A stretch of DNA of 5,378 nt from Candidatus Nanopelagicales bacterium (GTDB taxonomy: Bacteria; Actinomycetota; Actinomycetes; S36-B12), in the NCBI GenBank assembly GCA_938091275.1, contig CALKMY010000203.1, positions 1-5,378 on the forward strand, written 5' to 3'. Below the pieces are notes generated by a model. It saw only the letters and a list, made by a program, of their open reading frames with translations, made no database searches and was not told the origin of the DNA. Every line of letters starts with the position of its first letter. Position 1 is the stretch's first letter. Both the position numbers and the translations under genes were made by a program. Below, piece after piece: positions 1 through 5,343 of this stretch.

Positions 1-5
1 ACCCT

Positions 6-314
6 GTGTCCATGGACACCGACTGGGCCGCGCGAGCGGCGTGCCGCACCACCGATCCCGACTCTCTTTTCGTTCAAGGCGCCGCGCAGAACCGCGCGAA
101 GGCCATCTGCATGGGGTGTGAAGTCCGAACCGAATGTCTCGCGGATGCACTCGACAATCGCGTGGAGTTCGGAGTCTGGGGAGGCATGACAGAGCGTGAG
201 CGGCGCGCACTTTTGCGCCGACGTCCTCACGTGACGTCGTGGCGGAACCTTCTCGAGACCGCGCAGACTGAATACGAGCGGCGGGACATCTTCGCCCCCA
301 CGCGCGCCTCATAG
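6..314 (+). CDS. wblA: WhiB-family iron-sulfur transcriptional regulator (WblA/WhiB4 type)
   Basis: A 102-residue cytoplasmic WhiB-like regulator. Seen: the four cluster-binding cysteines C13, C35, C38 and C44 (C-x21-C-x2-C-x5-C), the family turn GVWGG at 56-60 followed by MTERERRALLRRR, a basic segment expected to contact DNA. Known: WhiB-like proteins bind a [4Fe-4S] cluster sensitive to O2 and NO and act with the primary sigma factor; WblA represses antibiotic production and controls development in Streptomyces, and its counterpart WhiB4 handles redox stress in mycobacteria. The stretch from CRTTDPD through GVWGGMTER agrees with both as I remember them, and the N-terminal length fits WblA better. 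The start is GTG at 6; an ATG at 12 is an alternative. The ribosome binding site would lie outside the window, and the frame is open to the left edge, so a longer N-terminus is not excluded. It converges on the ATPase pair. Confidence 0.93.
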   Translation: MSMDTDWAARAACRTTDPDSLFVQGAAQNRAKAICMGCEVRTECLADALDNRVEFGVWGGMTERERRALLRRRPHVTSWRNLLETAQTEYERRDIFAPTRAS

Positions 315-332
315 TTCCCGCGTGGGCTGACG

Positions 333-357
333 GCGTCGACGCTGAGTGCCTCGACGC
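333..357. terminator. Possible weak hairpin between convergent genes
   Basis: In the 56-bp gap between the WhiB stop and the ATPase stop there is a 7-bp perfect inverted repeat, GCGTCGA (333-339) and TCGACGC (351-357), with an 11-nt loop. The left arm is part of a 10-bp palindrome, GCGTCGACGC (333-342). No run of T follows on either strand, so this is not a classical intrinsic terminator; it could be a U-tract-less actinobacterial terminator serving both directions, or chance in GC-rich DNA. Confidence 0.3.
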
Positions 358-370
358 GCGCTTCTCCGTG

Positions 371-1513
371 TTAGCCGGGAGCGGGCGTGCAGAGGAGTTC
401 ACCAATCTCTGCCAGGCCAGTCATGTCGTGCACGTCCCCCGCGAGGGCCGGCACCTGGGCGACGGCAACGCCGGGGTGCGCGCCGGTAAAGCGCTCGGTG
501 ATGTGTTGCTGACGTTCCCTGATTCTCAATCGATCAGCATGTAGTTCCAACAGTCGCGCCGTTAAAACCTCGTCACCGGCATCGTGGGTCAGCCGCTCGG
601 CGGCAGCGAGGGCGGTCTCCGCGGTCATGATCTCCACGTCGATGGCCTGAACCCTGTTCACGATCAACCCACCGAGCGGCATGTCCTCTGATCGGAGTCG
701 TTCAACGAAGTAGGACGCCTCGCGCATTGCGTCTGGTTCGGGAGCGGCGACAACGAGGAACCGAGTGGAGTCTTGTTGAAGTAGACGAAACGTCTCATCC
801 GCACGCTCCCGAAATCCACCGAAGGTCGTATCGATGGCCGCAACGAAGGTGCCGACATCGGTGAGCACCTGGGCGCCGAGGATTTTCCCCAGAACTCCCG
901 TGAAGATTCCGAAACCGGCGGCTGCAAGTCTGCCCAGGCCGCGACCGGCTCCGCGGGCGGGCGCCGTGAGAATTCGGATGAAGCGACCGTCCAGGAACGA
1001 TCCCAGGCGAGCGGGAGCGTCTAGGAAATCCAGGGCACTTCGGGAGGGAGGCGTGTCCACCACGATCAAGTCCCACGGGGCATCGGGTTGCGTGTGTAGT
1101 TGCCCCAACTTCTCCATTGCCATGTACTCCTGCGTGCCGGCGAAGGACGATGACAACGCCTGATAGAACGGATTCTCGAGTATCTGCGCCGCGCGTTCGG
1201 GATCTGCGTGTGCTTCGACTACCTCGTCAAAGGTGCGCTTCATGTCGAGCATCATCGCGTGGAGCGAGCCGTCGCCAGTGTCCTGCGTGACCTGCCGTGG
1301 GGTGTTGTCCAGTTCGGTCAACCCCATCGCCTGCGCGAGTCGGCGAGCTGGGTCGATGGTCAAAACGCACACGTGTCGGCCGCGTTGAGCCGCTCGTAAC
1401 CCGAGGGCAGCTGCCGTTGTTGTCTTGCCGACCCCGCCCGCTCCGGTACACACGATGATCGAGATAGAAGGGTCGTCGAGAATGTCGTCGACGTGCAGCG
1501 CCTCGGGTATCAC
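371..1513 (-). CDS. ArsA/Get3-like ATPase, distal subunit (Rv3680/BagB-like)
   Basis: A 380-residue SIMIBI-class P-loop ATPase of the ArsA/Get3 family, probably one half of a cytoplasmic heterodimer with the upstream gene. Seen: P-loop GAGGVGKTT at 24-32, switch I TIDPARR with catalytic-type D54, switch II DTPPS at 153-157, and a base-binding-type Asn at 286 in IVNRV. Residues about 178-227 form a Gly/Ala-rich, hydrophobic insert that could be a client-binding helical region as in Get3 (inference). The first lysine of the deviant Walker A motif (GKGG) is Ala25 here. The arsenite-binding cysteines of ArsA and the CxxC zinc motif of Get3 are absent, so the label arsenite pump is unsafe. Known: the Mtb pair Rv3679/Rv3680 (BagA/BagB) has been linked to glycerol use and NO or oxidant resistance. 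The GTG start overlaps the upstream stop by 4 nt and has AAGGAG 7 nt before it. Confidence 0.93.
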   Translation of the reverse strand: MIPEALHVDDILDDPSISIIVCTGAGGVGKTTTAAALGLRAAQRGRHVCVLTIDPARRLAQAMGLTELDNTPRQVTQDTGDGSLHAMMLDMKRTFDEVVEAHADPERAAQILENPFYQALSSSFAGTQEYMAMEKLGQLHTQPDAPWDLIVVDTPPSRSALDFLDAPARLGSFLDGRFIRILTAPARGAGRGLGRLAAAGFGIFTGVLGKILGAQVLTDVGTFVAAIDTTFGGFRERADETFRLLQQDSTRFLVVAAPEPDAMREASYFVERLRSEDMPLGGLIVNRVQAIDVEIMTAETALAAAERLTHDAGDEVLTARLLELHADRLRIRERQQHITERFTGAHPGVAVAQVPALAGDVHDMTGLAEIGELLCTPAPG

Positions 1514-2502
1514 GGCGACGCTCCTTGATCGCCGAGCACAGACGCCAACTCGTACAGAGAACTCAAGTCGATTCCACCACTGATGTACGGCAGTTGAAGA
1601 ACGGGAACGTCCAACGTGTGGAGACGGGTGGATTCTTGCTGCTCCAGTTGCACCCTCAGGGCATGGTCGCGTCCCTCCCTGGCGAGGACATTCGCGGCTC
1701 GCTCGATATCGGAGGTCACGCCAGCGTCGTGCAAGCCTTGCTCGATTTCCGTGATCGGTAAGCCGGTGGTGAGGGCTTGATTCATTTCGATGTCCGTGAG
1801 TTTGGGTGGGCGCGCCATATTCACCAGAACCCCGCCGACGGGAAGGGAGACCGCTTGCAAATCGGCAACGCCGTCGATGGTTTCTTGTACGGGCATCTCT
1901 TCCAGCAGGGTGACGAGGTGAACGGCCGTACGGGGTGAGGCGATGACACTCATCACCAGGTCAGCGTGATTCCTGATCGGTCCCACTTTTGCCAGACCAG
2001 ACACCTCATTGTTCACATTCAGAAAGCGTGTGATGCGCCCTGTGGGCGGGGCGTCAAGGACGACGGCGTCGTATGCGTCGGCCGCCTGCTTCTCGGCGCG
2101 GCGAACCACTTCGCAGGCTTTGCCGGTCAAGAGAACATCACGCAAGCCGGGTGCGATTGTCGTGGCGAAATCGATAGCACCCATGCGGCGAAGAGCGGAT
2201 CCTGCGCGCCGGAGGTTGTAGAAGATCTCGAGGTAATCCAGGAGTGCGTCTTCGGGATCCACGGCGAGAGCCCAGACCTCGCCTCCCCCGGGAGCGACGG
2301 CGACCTTGCGCTCTTCATACGGAAGCGGTGGAACATCGAACAATTGAGCAATTCCTTGACGACCCTCGACCTCCATCAGCAATGTGCGTCGACCATCGCG
2401 AGCCAGAGCCATCGCCAACGCCCCGGCAACCGTGGTCTTGCCGGTGCCTCCCTTGCCGGAGACGACGTGAAAAGACACGTCAGGCCAGAGGGTGGGAGAC
2501 AT
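1510..2502 (-). CDS. ArsA/Get3-like ATPase, proximal subunit (Rv3679/BagA-like)
   Basis: A 330-residue ArsA/Get3-family ATPase, first gene of the minus-strand pair. Seen: P-loop GKGGTGKTT at 16-24 with signature Lys17, switch II DAPPTGR at 150-156, and Asn228 in VLVNM. The switch I position reads MEVEGRQG (43-50): the family Asp is replaced by Glu46. VEGRQGIAQLFDVPPLPY and FATTIAPGLRDVLLTGK match what I recall of Mtb Rv3679, so the altered motif is conserved rather than a local lesion. The only cysteine is C130, so there is no metalloid-binding triad and no zinc CxxC. At 330 residues it is full length for a single-domain member. Its stop (TGA, 1510-1512) overlaps the start of the partner gene in GTGA, as expected for two subunits made in equal amounts. 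The ATG at 2502 has no well-spaced Shine-Dalgarno (GGAG lies only 2 nt away), but a -10 box fits leaderless expression. Confidence 0.93.
   Translation of the reverse strand: MSPTLWPDVSFHVVSGKGGTGKTTVAGALAMALARDGRRTLLMEVEGRQGIAQLFDVPPLPYEERKVAVAPGGGEVWALAVDPEDALLDYLEIFYNLRRAGSALRRMGAIDFATTIAPGLRDVLLTGKACEVVRRAEKQAADAYDAVVLDAPPTGRITRFLNVNNEVSGLAKVGPIRNHADLVMSVIASPRTAVHLVTLLEEMPVQETIDGVADLQAVSLPVGGVLVNMARPPKLTDIEMNQALTTGLPITEIEQGLHDAGVTSDIERAANVLAREGRDHALRVQLEQQESTRLHTLDVPVLQLPYISGGIDLSSLYELASVLGDQGASP
1521..1526 (-). promoter_or_regulatory. Shine-Dalgarno fixing the GTG start of the distal ATPase
   Basis: CTCCTT on + reads AAGGAG on the minus strand, 7 nt before GTG at 1513. It is the strongest ribosome binding site in the window and lies inside the 3' end of the upstream ATPase gene. 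It supports GTG as the true start and suggests that the second cistron can recruit ribosomes on its own as well as by coupling. Confidence 0.8.
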
Positions 2503-2508
2503 CGCTCC

Positions 2509-2514
2509 ACTCTA
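2509..2514 (-). promoter_or_regulatory. Predicted -10 box for leaderless ATPase transcript
   Basis: ACTCTA on + reads TAGAGT on the minus strand, matching the actinobacterial -10 consensus TAnnnT. Six bases separate it from the A of ATG at 2502, which is the spacing at which transcription would begin on the start codon itself. No clear -35 hexamer is visible 17-18 bp upstream. Confidence 0.5.
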
Positions 2515-2548
2515 TTGCCGCACGTCGGAGGGCCTCACTCTCACCGGC

Positions 2549-2554
2549 TACCCT
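2549..2554 (+). promoter_or_regulatory. Predicted -10 box for leaderless operon transcript
   Basis: TACCCT matches TAnnnT and ends 7 nt before the ATG at 2562. The region just upstream of that ATG has no Shine-Dalgarno, so transcription starting at or one base before the ATG, giving a leaderless mRNA, is the simplest reading. A recognisable -35 box is not seen. Confidence 0.5.
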
Positions 2555-2561
2555 TGCCGAC

Positions 2562-2720
2562 ATGACGACGTGGGAATACGCAACGGTGCCTCTGCTCATC
2601 CATGCCACAAAGCAGATCCTCGACACGTGGGGGCAAGACGGGTGGGAACTTGTGCAGGTTGTTCCTGGCCCCAATGCCGAGAACGTTGTCGCGTATCTCA
2701 AGAGACCGATCGAAGGGTGA
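2562..2720 (+). CDS. Small conserved DUF4177-like protein
   Basis: A 52-residue protein starting MTTWEYATVPLL and ending AYLKRPIEG. Seen: WEY near the N-terminus, then DGWELVQVVPG at 26-36, the pattern of DUF4177-type small proteins, predicted as a beta strand, a helix (HATKQILDTWG) and two further strands. There is no signal peptide, membrane segment or cysteine. The biochemical role is unknown. It is the first gene of the four-gene + operon, with 4 nt to the RidA start, and faces the ATPase pair across 59 bp; I recall a same-sized gene at this place in Mtb (Rv3678A) and in Streptomyces. The frame stays open far upstream inside the ATPase gene, but ATG 2562 is chosen because the protein from there has the family length and the upstream part is antisense to a certain gene. 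Confidence 0.82.
   Translation: MTTWEYATVPLLIHATKQILDTWGQDGWELVQVVPGPNAENVVAYLKRPIEG
2713..2717 (+). promoter_or_regulatory. Shine-Dalgarno of the RidA-family gene
   Basis: AAGGG lies 7 nt before ATG 2725 and overlaps the last codons of the small upstream gene. It decides for ATG 2725 over an in-frame TTG at 2722 and over longer upstream starts in the same frame. Confidence 0.65.
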
Positions 2721-2724
2721 GTTG

Positions 2725-3186
2725 ATGTCGTTCGGCGCTCGCTTGTCGGAACTGGGTATCGAATTGCCGGAGGTGGCGGCACCTCTTGCCTCGTATATCC
2801 CGGCGAAGCGCAGTGGAAACTACGTCTATACCTCTGGTCAGTTGCCCCTCGTGGGCGGTGAGCTCATCGCGTCGGGAAAGGTCGGGGCTGAAGTAGACGA
2901 AGCAACAGCTCAGGAGTGCGCACGGGTATGCATTCTGAACGCGCTCGCTGCGGTGGCGGCGGTTATCGGTGGGCTGGACAACATTCGATCCATCGTCAAA
3001 GTCGTGGGATTTGTCGCGAGTGACCCCTCGTTCTCGGGGCAACCCGCGGTCATCAACGGTGCGAGTGACCTGCTCGGCGAAATCTTCGGTGACGCGGGGA
3101 GCCATGCCCGATCGGCTGTGGGGGTCTCGGTTCTCCCCAAAGATGCGCCGGTCGAGATCGAAATGATCGTCGAAGTCGCCGACTAG
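2725..3186 (+). CDS. RidA/YjgF/YER057c/UK114-family protein
   Basis: A 153-residue Rid-superfamily protein, probably a cytoplasmic homotrimer. Seen: YVYTSGQLPLVGG at 33-45 (strand and substrate loop), the long helix about 60-82, VKVVGFVAS at 91-99, and the C-terminal signature HARSAVGVSVLPKDAPVEIE at 127-146. R129 matches the carboxylate-binding Arg of RidA (E. coli R105) and E146 matches its Glu120; the Cys next to the Arg in E. coli RidA (C107) is Ala131. Known: RidA hydrolyses reactive enamine/imine intermediates from PLP enzymes such as threonine dehydratase; members that keep the Arg are candidates for imine deaminase activity, but this longer (about 150 residue) subgroup is less well studied. 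It belongs to the + operon, 4 nt after the small gene and 2 nt before the NUDIX start. Confidence 0.9.
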   Translation: MSFGARLSELGIELPEVAAPLASYIPAKRSGNYVYTSGQLPLVGGELIASGKVGAEVDEATAQECARVCILNALAAVAAVIGGLDNIRSIVKVVGFVASDPSFSGQPAVINGASDLLGEIFGDAGSHARSAVGVSVLPKDAPVEIEMIVEVAD

Positions 3187-3188
3187 CA

Positions 3189-3839
3189 GTGGACGTTCGG
3201 GCTCGTTGGGAGTCGGTTCACGCCAGAGACGGGCGGTGGATACCTCCGGTGGCGCGACCGGCGGCAACGGTGGTGTTGCGTCGCGGCGCATTGGTTCTTC
3301 TTCTCGAGCGCAGCATGACGATGTCCTTCGCACCCGGAATGAACGTTTTTCCCGGAGGCGGAGTGTCTACGGACGATCTGGCTTCTGCCGACCCGCTGTT
3401 GGCGTGTGCGATTCGCGAGACCAAAGAGGAAGTCGACATTGCGGTGCCCGTGTGCCGCTTGTTCGATCGATGGGTGACGCCGGAAGTGGAGGATCAACGC
3501 TTCGATGTCTCTTTCTTTGTTGCGGACACCGAAGAGGTTGGACGGCTCACGACGACGGAAGCGGTTGCCATGCGGTGGATCGACCCTGCAGAAGCGCTCG
3601 ATAGTCATCGGGATGGGCTCCTGCCCATGTTGCGACCGACGGTCCTGATCCTGGAGGCCTTGGCATCAGGACGCGTCGACGGACAACCGACCATGCCCCC
3701 GGTGCCCAAACTTCCTCGGCAGCGGCTCGACGGGCGGTGGGATGTCGTGCACGCAGAAACCAACGACGTGCTTGTCTACGGAGTCGCCGGGCCCGATAGG
3801 GCAGAGTCGGACGGATCACCGATGGTGTCGGAGTCGTGA
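3189..3839 (+). CDS. NUDIX hydrolase, NUDT19/CoA-pyrophosphatase-like
   Basis: A 216-residue NUDIX-fold hydrolase. Seen: RPAATVVLRRG at 23-33 opens the domain, FAPGMNVFPGGGV at 47-59 leads into the box, and the catalytic helix is RETKEEVDI at 76-84, with Mg-binding glutamates E77, E80 and E81 kept. The usual Gly of REUxEExGU is Asp83, and the G-to-R spacing is longer than the classic 23-residue box. The tail MRWIDPAEAL...LLPMLRPTVLILEAL resembles the acyl-CoA/NUDT19 branch, so a diphosphate substrate such as CoA or a nucleotide derivative is possible; the actual substrate is unknown. GTG 3189 follows the RidA stop by 2 nt without a good Shine-Dalgarno, pointing to reinitiation. GTG at 3249 (residue 21) is an alternative with GGTGGA 8 nt upstream, but it would begin right at the domain edge. 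Confidence 0.88.
   Translation: MDVRARWESVHARDGRWIPPVARPAATVVLRRGALVLLLERSMTMSFAPGMNVFPGGGVSTDDLASADPLLACAIRETKEEVDIAVPVCRLFDRWVTPEVEDQRFDVSFFVADTEEVGRLTTTEAVAMRWIDPAEALDSHRDGLLPMLRPTVLILEALASGRVDGQPTMPPVPKLPRQRLDGRWDVVHAETNDVLVYGVAGPDRAESDGSPMVSES
3830..3833 (+). promoter_or_regulatory. Shine-Dalgarno deciding the hydrolase start
   Basis: GGAG lies 7 nt before ATG 3841, inside the last codons of the NUDIX gene. It favours ATG 3841 over the upstream in-frame ATG at 3742, which would add 33 unconserved-looking residues overlapping the NUDIX gene by about 100 bp. Confidence 0.7.
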
Positions 3840-3840
3840 G

Positions 3841-4659
3841 ATGAGTGGTCGCCCACTGATCGGGAGCTCGATGCCGTGGGCCGGGGGTGCAACGTCCGAC
3901 CTCGCTGAATGCGTTCTCGCCCCCAACCCTTCGGCGTGGACGCTGGATGGAACCAATACGTGGATCGTCGGGGAAGCCTCGGGGTCGTGCATCATCGTCG
4001 ACCCCGGGCCTCTGAGCGGGGGTCACGATGCCGCCATCGGCGACGCGTTGGAACGTCGAAACAATCGAGCAACAGCAGTGGTCCTGACGCATAGTCACAT
4101 CGACCACGCTGAAGGGGCGCACGAGTTGGCCCAATACCTCGGTGTTCCGCTGCATACCTGGGACGCCACTCGACTCGACGAAGGCGCGGGCGATGTGCGA
4201 ACCCTGCGTAACAATGATGTTCTCGAAGTCAATGGAGCCGATGTACGGGTCCTTCCTACGCCCGGCCACTCGTCCGACAGCGTGTGTTTTCTGGTGGGAG
4301 AGTCCATTCTCACCGGCGACACCGTTCTCGGGCGAGGGACGACGCTGGTGGCGCACCCCGACGGTCGACTCGCGGATTACCTTGCGAGCTTGCAGGCGCT
4401 CGCTCGCGAATGTCGAGAGCACGAGATCGCGACGCTGCTTCCTGGACACGGCCCGCCGCTCGACGATCCAGACGGCGTTGTCGAGGCGTACCTGCAGCAT
4501 CGACACGAACGACTGGAAGAGATCTCCGCGGTGATGAAGGCCGGAGCGAGCACGGTTGAAGAGATTGTGGACCGCGTGTACGCGGATATACCGGTGGAAG
4601 TGAGACCGGCCGCTATCGCGACCGTGCGGGCACAGACCGAGTTTCTCGACAACGCCTAG
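3841..4659 (+). CDS. Metallo-beta-lactamase-fold hydrolase, LACTB2-like
   Basis: A 272-residue MBL-fold metallohydrolase, last gene of the + operon, starting 1 nt after the NUDIX stop. Seen: the family opening LAPNPSAWTLDGTNTWIVG at 26-44, the metal motif HSHIDH at 84-89, then H143 (TPGHSSDS), D160 (LTGDTVLG) and H203 (LPGHG), giving a complete two-zinc ligand set. A C-terminal segment from about 215, with HRHERLEEI and then TVEEIVDRVYADIP, is a BLACT-type winged helix. Known: human LACTB2 of this subfamily is a single-strand endoribonuclease, while bacterial members are mostly untested; the Mtb counterpart is Rv3677c. An RNase or a thioester/phosphodiester hydrolase are both possible. No signal peptide is present, so it is not a periplasmic beta-lactamase. 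Its stop codon overlaps that of the opposing crp gene. Confidence 0.92.
   Translation: MSGRPLIGSSMPWAGGATSDLAECVLAPNPSAWTLDGTNTWIVGEASGSCIIVDPGPLSGGHDAAIGDALERRNNRATAVVLTHSHIDHAEGAHELAQYLGVPLHTWDATRLDEGAGDVRTLRNNDVLEVNGADVRVLPTPGHSSDSVCFLVGESILTGDTVLGRGTTLVAHPDGRLADYLASLQALARECREHEIATLLPGHGPPLDDPDGVVEAYLQHRHERLEEISAVMKAGASTVEEIVDRVYADIPVEVRPAAIATVRAQTEFLDNA
4656..4659. other. Shared palindromic stop CTAG of convergent genes
   Basis: CTAG reads TAG on both strands. On + (4657-4659) it ends the MBL-fold hydrolase; on - (4658-4656) it ends crp. The two coding regions overlap tail to tail by these 4 bases, so any terminator for either transcript must lie inside the other gene. Confidence 0.95.
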
Positions 4660-5330
4660 CGAGCGCGCTTCCCGAGCCTCTCGACGTCGGTGATTAGAAC
4701 CTGCCGCGATTCGAGCTTTATCCATCCACGATGACCGAACTCGGCGAGTGCCTTATTGACGGTCTCTCGGGACGCCCCGACGAGTTGAGCCAGCTCCTCC
4801 TGGGTCATGTCGTGGGTGACCAGCAATCCGTCCGGTGTGAGGGTCCCGAACTTCTCGCCGAGTTCCATGAGGGCTTTCGCGACGCGACCGGGTACATCCG
4901 AGAAGACCAGGTCGGCCATCGCCTCGTTGGTGCGACGGAGACGACGGGCCAGGGCTTGCAAGAGTGCGGCAGCCACCGCGGGGCGACCCTCGAGAAGGGG
5001 CATGAGTTGATCGTTGCCGAGGGCGAGGACGATGGCGTCGGTAAGCGCGGTCGCCGTGGAGGTGCGCAGTCCCGGGTCGAACAGGCTCAACTCGCCGAAC
5101 ATCTCGCCCGGCCCCAGGACAGCCATCAGTGACTCCCGACCATCGGGAGCCCCGTGGCCGAGCTTCACCTTTCCGTCGAGAATCAGGTACAGGTGCTCGC
5201 CAGGCTCACCCTCGTGGAACAGTTCCTGGCCCTTGGAAACCTTCATCTCGCTCAGCGAGCTCCGCAGAGCCTCCGCGCCATGGGCGTCCAGGGCCGAGAA
5301 CAGGGGAGTGTTCGCCAAGACGTCGTCCAC
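4656..5330 (-). CDS. crp: cAMP receptor protein, Crp/Fnr-family transcriptional regulator
   Basis: A 224-residue Crp/Fnr regulator, the same length as Mtb Crp (Rv3676). Seen: an N-terminal cyclic-nucleotide domain with GEPGEHLYLILDGKVKLG at 41-58 and the phosphate-binding cassette FGELSLFDPGLRTST at 78-92 (E80, S82, R89, T90, S91), the dimer helix ending RRLRRTN with T134 and N135 as second-subunit cAMP contacts, and a winged helix-turn-helix at about 176-197 whose recognition helix is SRETVNKAL. The linker DVPGRVAKAL is typical of the actinobacterial group. All cAMP-contact residues I can check are kept, so cAMP binding is expected; there are no cysteines, ruling out an Fnr-type cluster. Known: it acts as a dimeric global regulator of carbon metabolism, starvation and, in Streptomyces, germination and antibiotic production. 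The GTG start is supported by GAAAGG 7 nt upstream. Its promoter is mostly beyond the right edge. Confidence 0.95.
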   Translation of the reverse strand: MDDVLANTPLFSALDAHGAEALRSSLSEMKVSKGQELFHEGEPGEHLYLILDGKVKLGHGAPDGRESLMAVLGPGEMFGELSLFDPGLRTSTATALTDAIVLALGNDQLMPLLEGRPAVAAALLQALARRLRRTNEAMADLVFSDVPGRVAKALMELGEKFGTLTPDGLLVTHDMTQEELAQLVGASRETVNKALAEFGHRGWIKLESRQVLITDVERLGKRAR

Positions 5331-5337
5331 GACAGTG

Positions 5338-5343
5338 CCTTTC
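5338..5343 (-). promoter_or_regulatory. Shine-Dalgarno of crp
   Basis: CCTTTC on + reads GAAAGG on the minus strand, 7 nt before GTG 5330. It supports GTG as the start; the resulting protein begins MDDVLANTPLF, comparable with the MDEILA start of the mycobacterial protein as I recall it. Confidence 0.65.

Noticed and set aside
371..2502. Arsenic-resistance operon or MinD/ParA partition pair
   Set aside because: There are no arsenite cysteine ligands, no arsB/arsR neighbours, no ParB gene or parS sites; the motifs and synteny fit the Get3-like BagA/BagB group instead.
2515..2560. Direct repeat TTGCCG at 2515-2520 and 2554-2559 in the divergent gap
   Set aside because: Six bases is too short to support an operator claim, and there is no palindromic symmetry around either copy.
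1966..2565. A 199-codon + frame across the proximal ATPase and intergenic gap
   Set aside because: It is the complement of a clear ATPase gene, has no family motifs, and would remove the divergent promoter region.
2244..2720. Long N-terminal extension of the small DUF4177-like protein
   Set aside because: The extra residues are the antisense of the ATPase gene and Arg/Pro-rich; only the last 52 residues look like a conserved protein.
2698..3333. A 211-codon minus frame across the RidA and NUDIX genes
   Set aside because: It is antisense to two recognised genes, and its Arg/Pro/Ser-rich translation shows no domain.
3742..3840. Upstream start for the MBL-fold hydrolase
   Set aside because: It would overlap the NUDIX gene by about 100 bp and add low-complexity sequence; ATG 3841 has a GGAG at ideal spacing.
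3547..4725. A 392-codon open frame on the minus strand covering the MBL gene
   Set aside because: It is antisense to a gene with a complete metal-ligand set, its translation is Arg/His-rich with no recognisable domain, and long antisense frames are common in high-GC genes.
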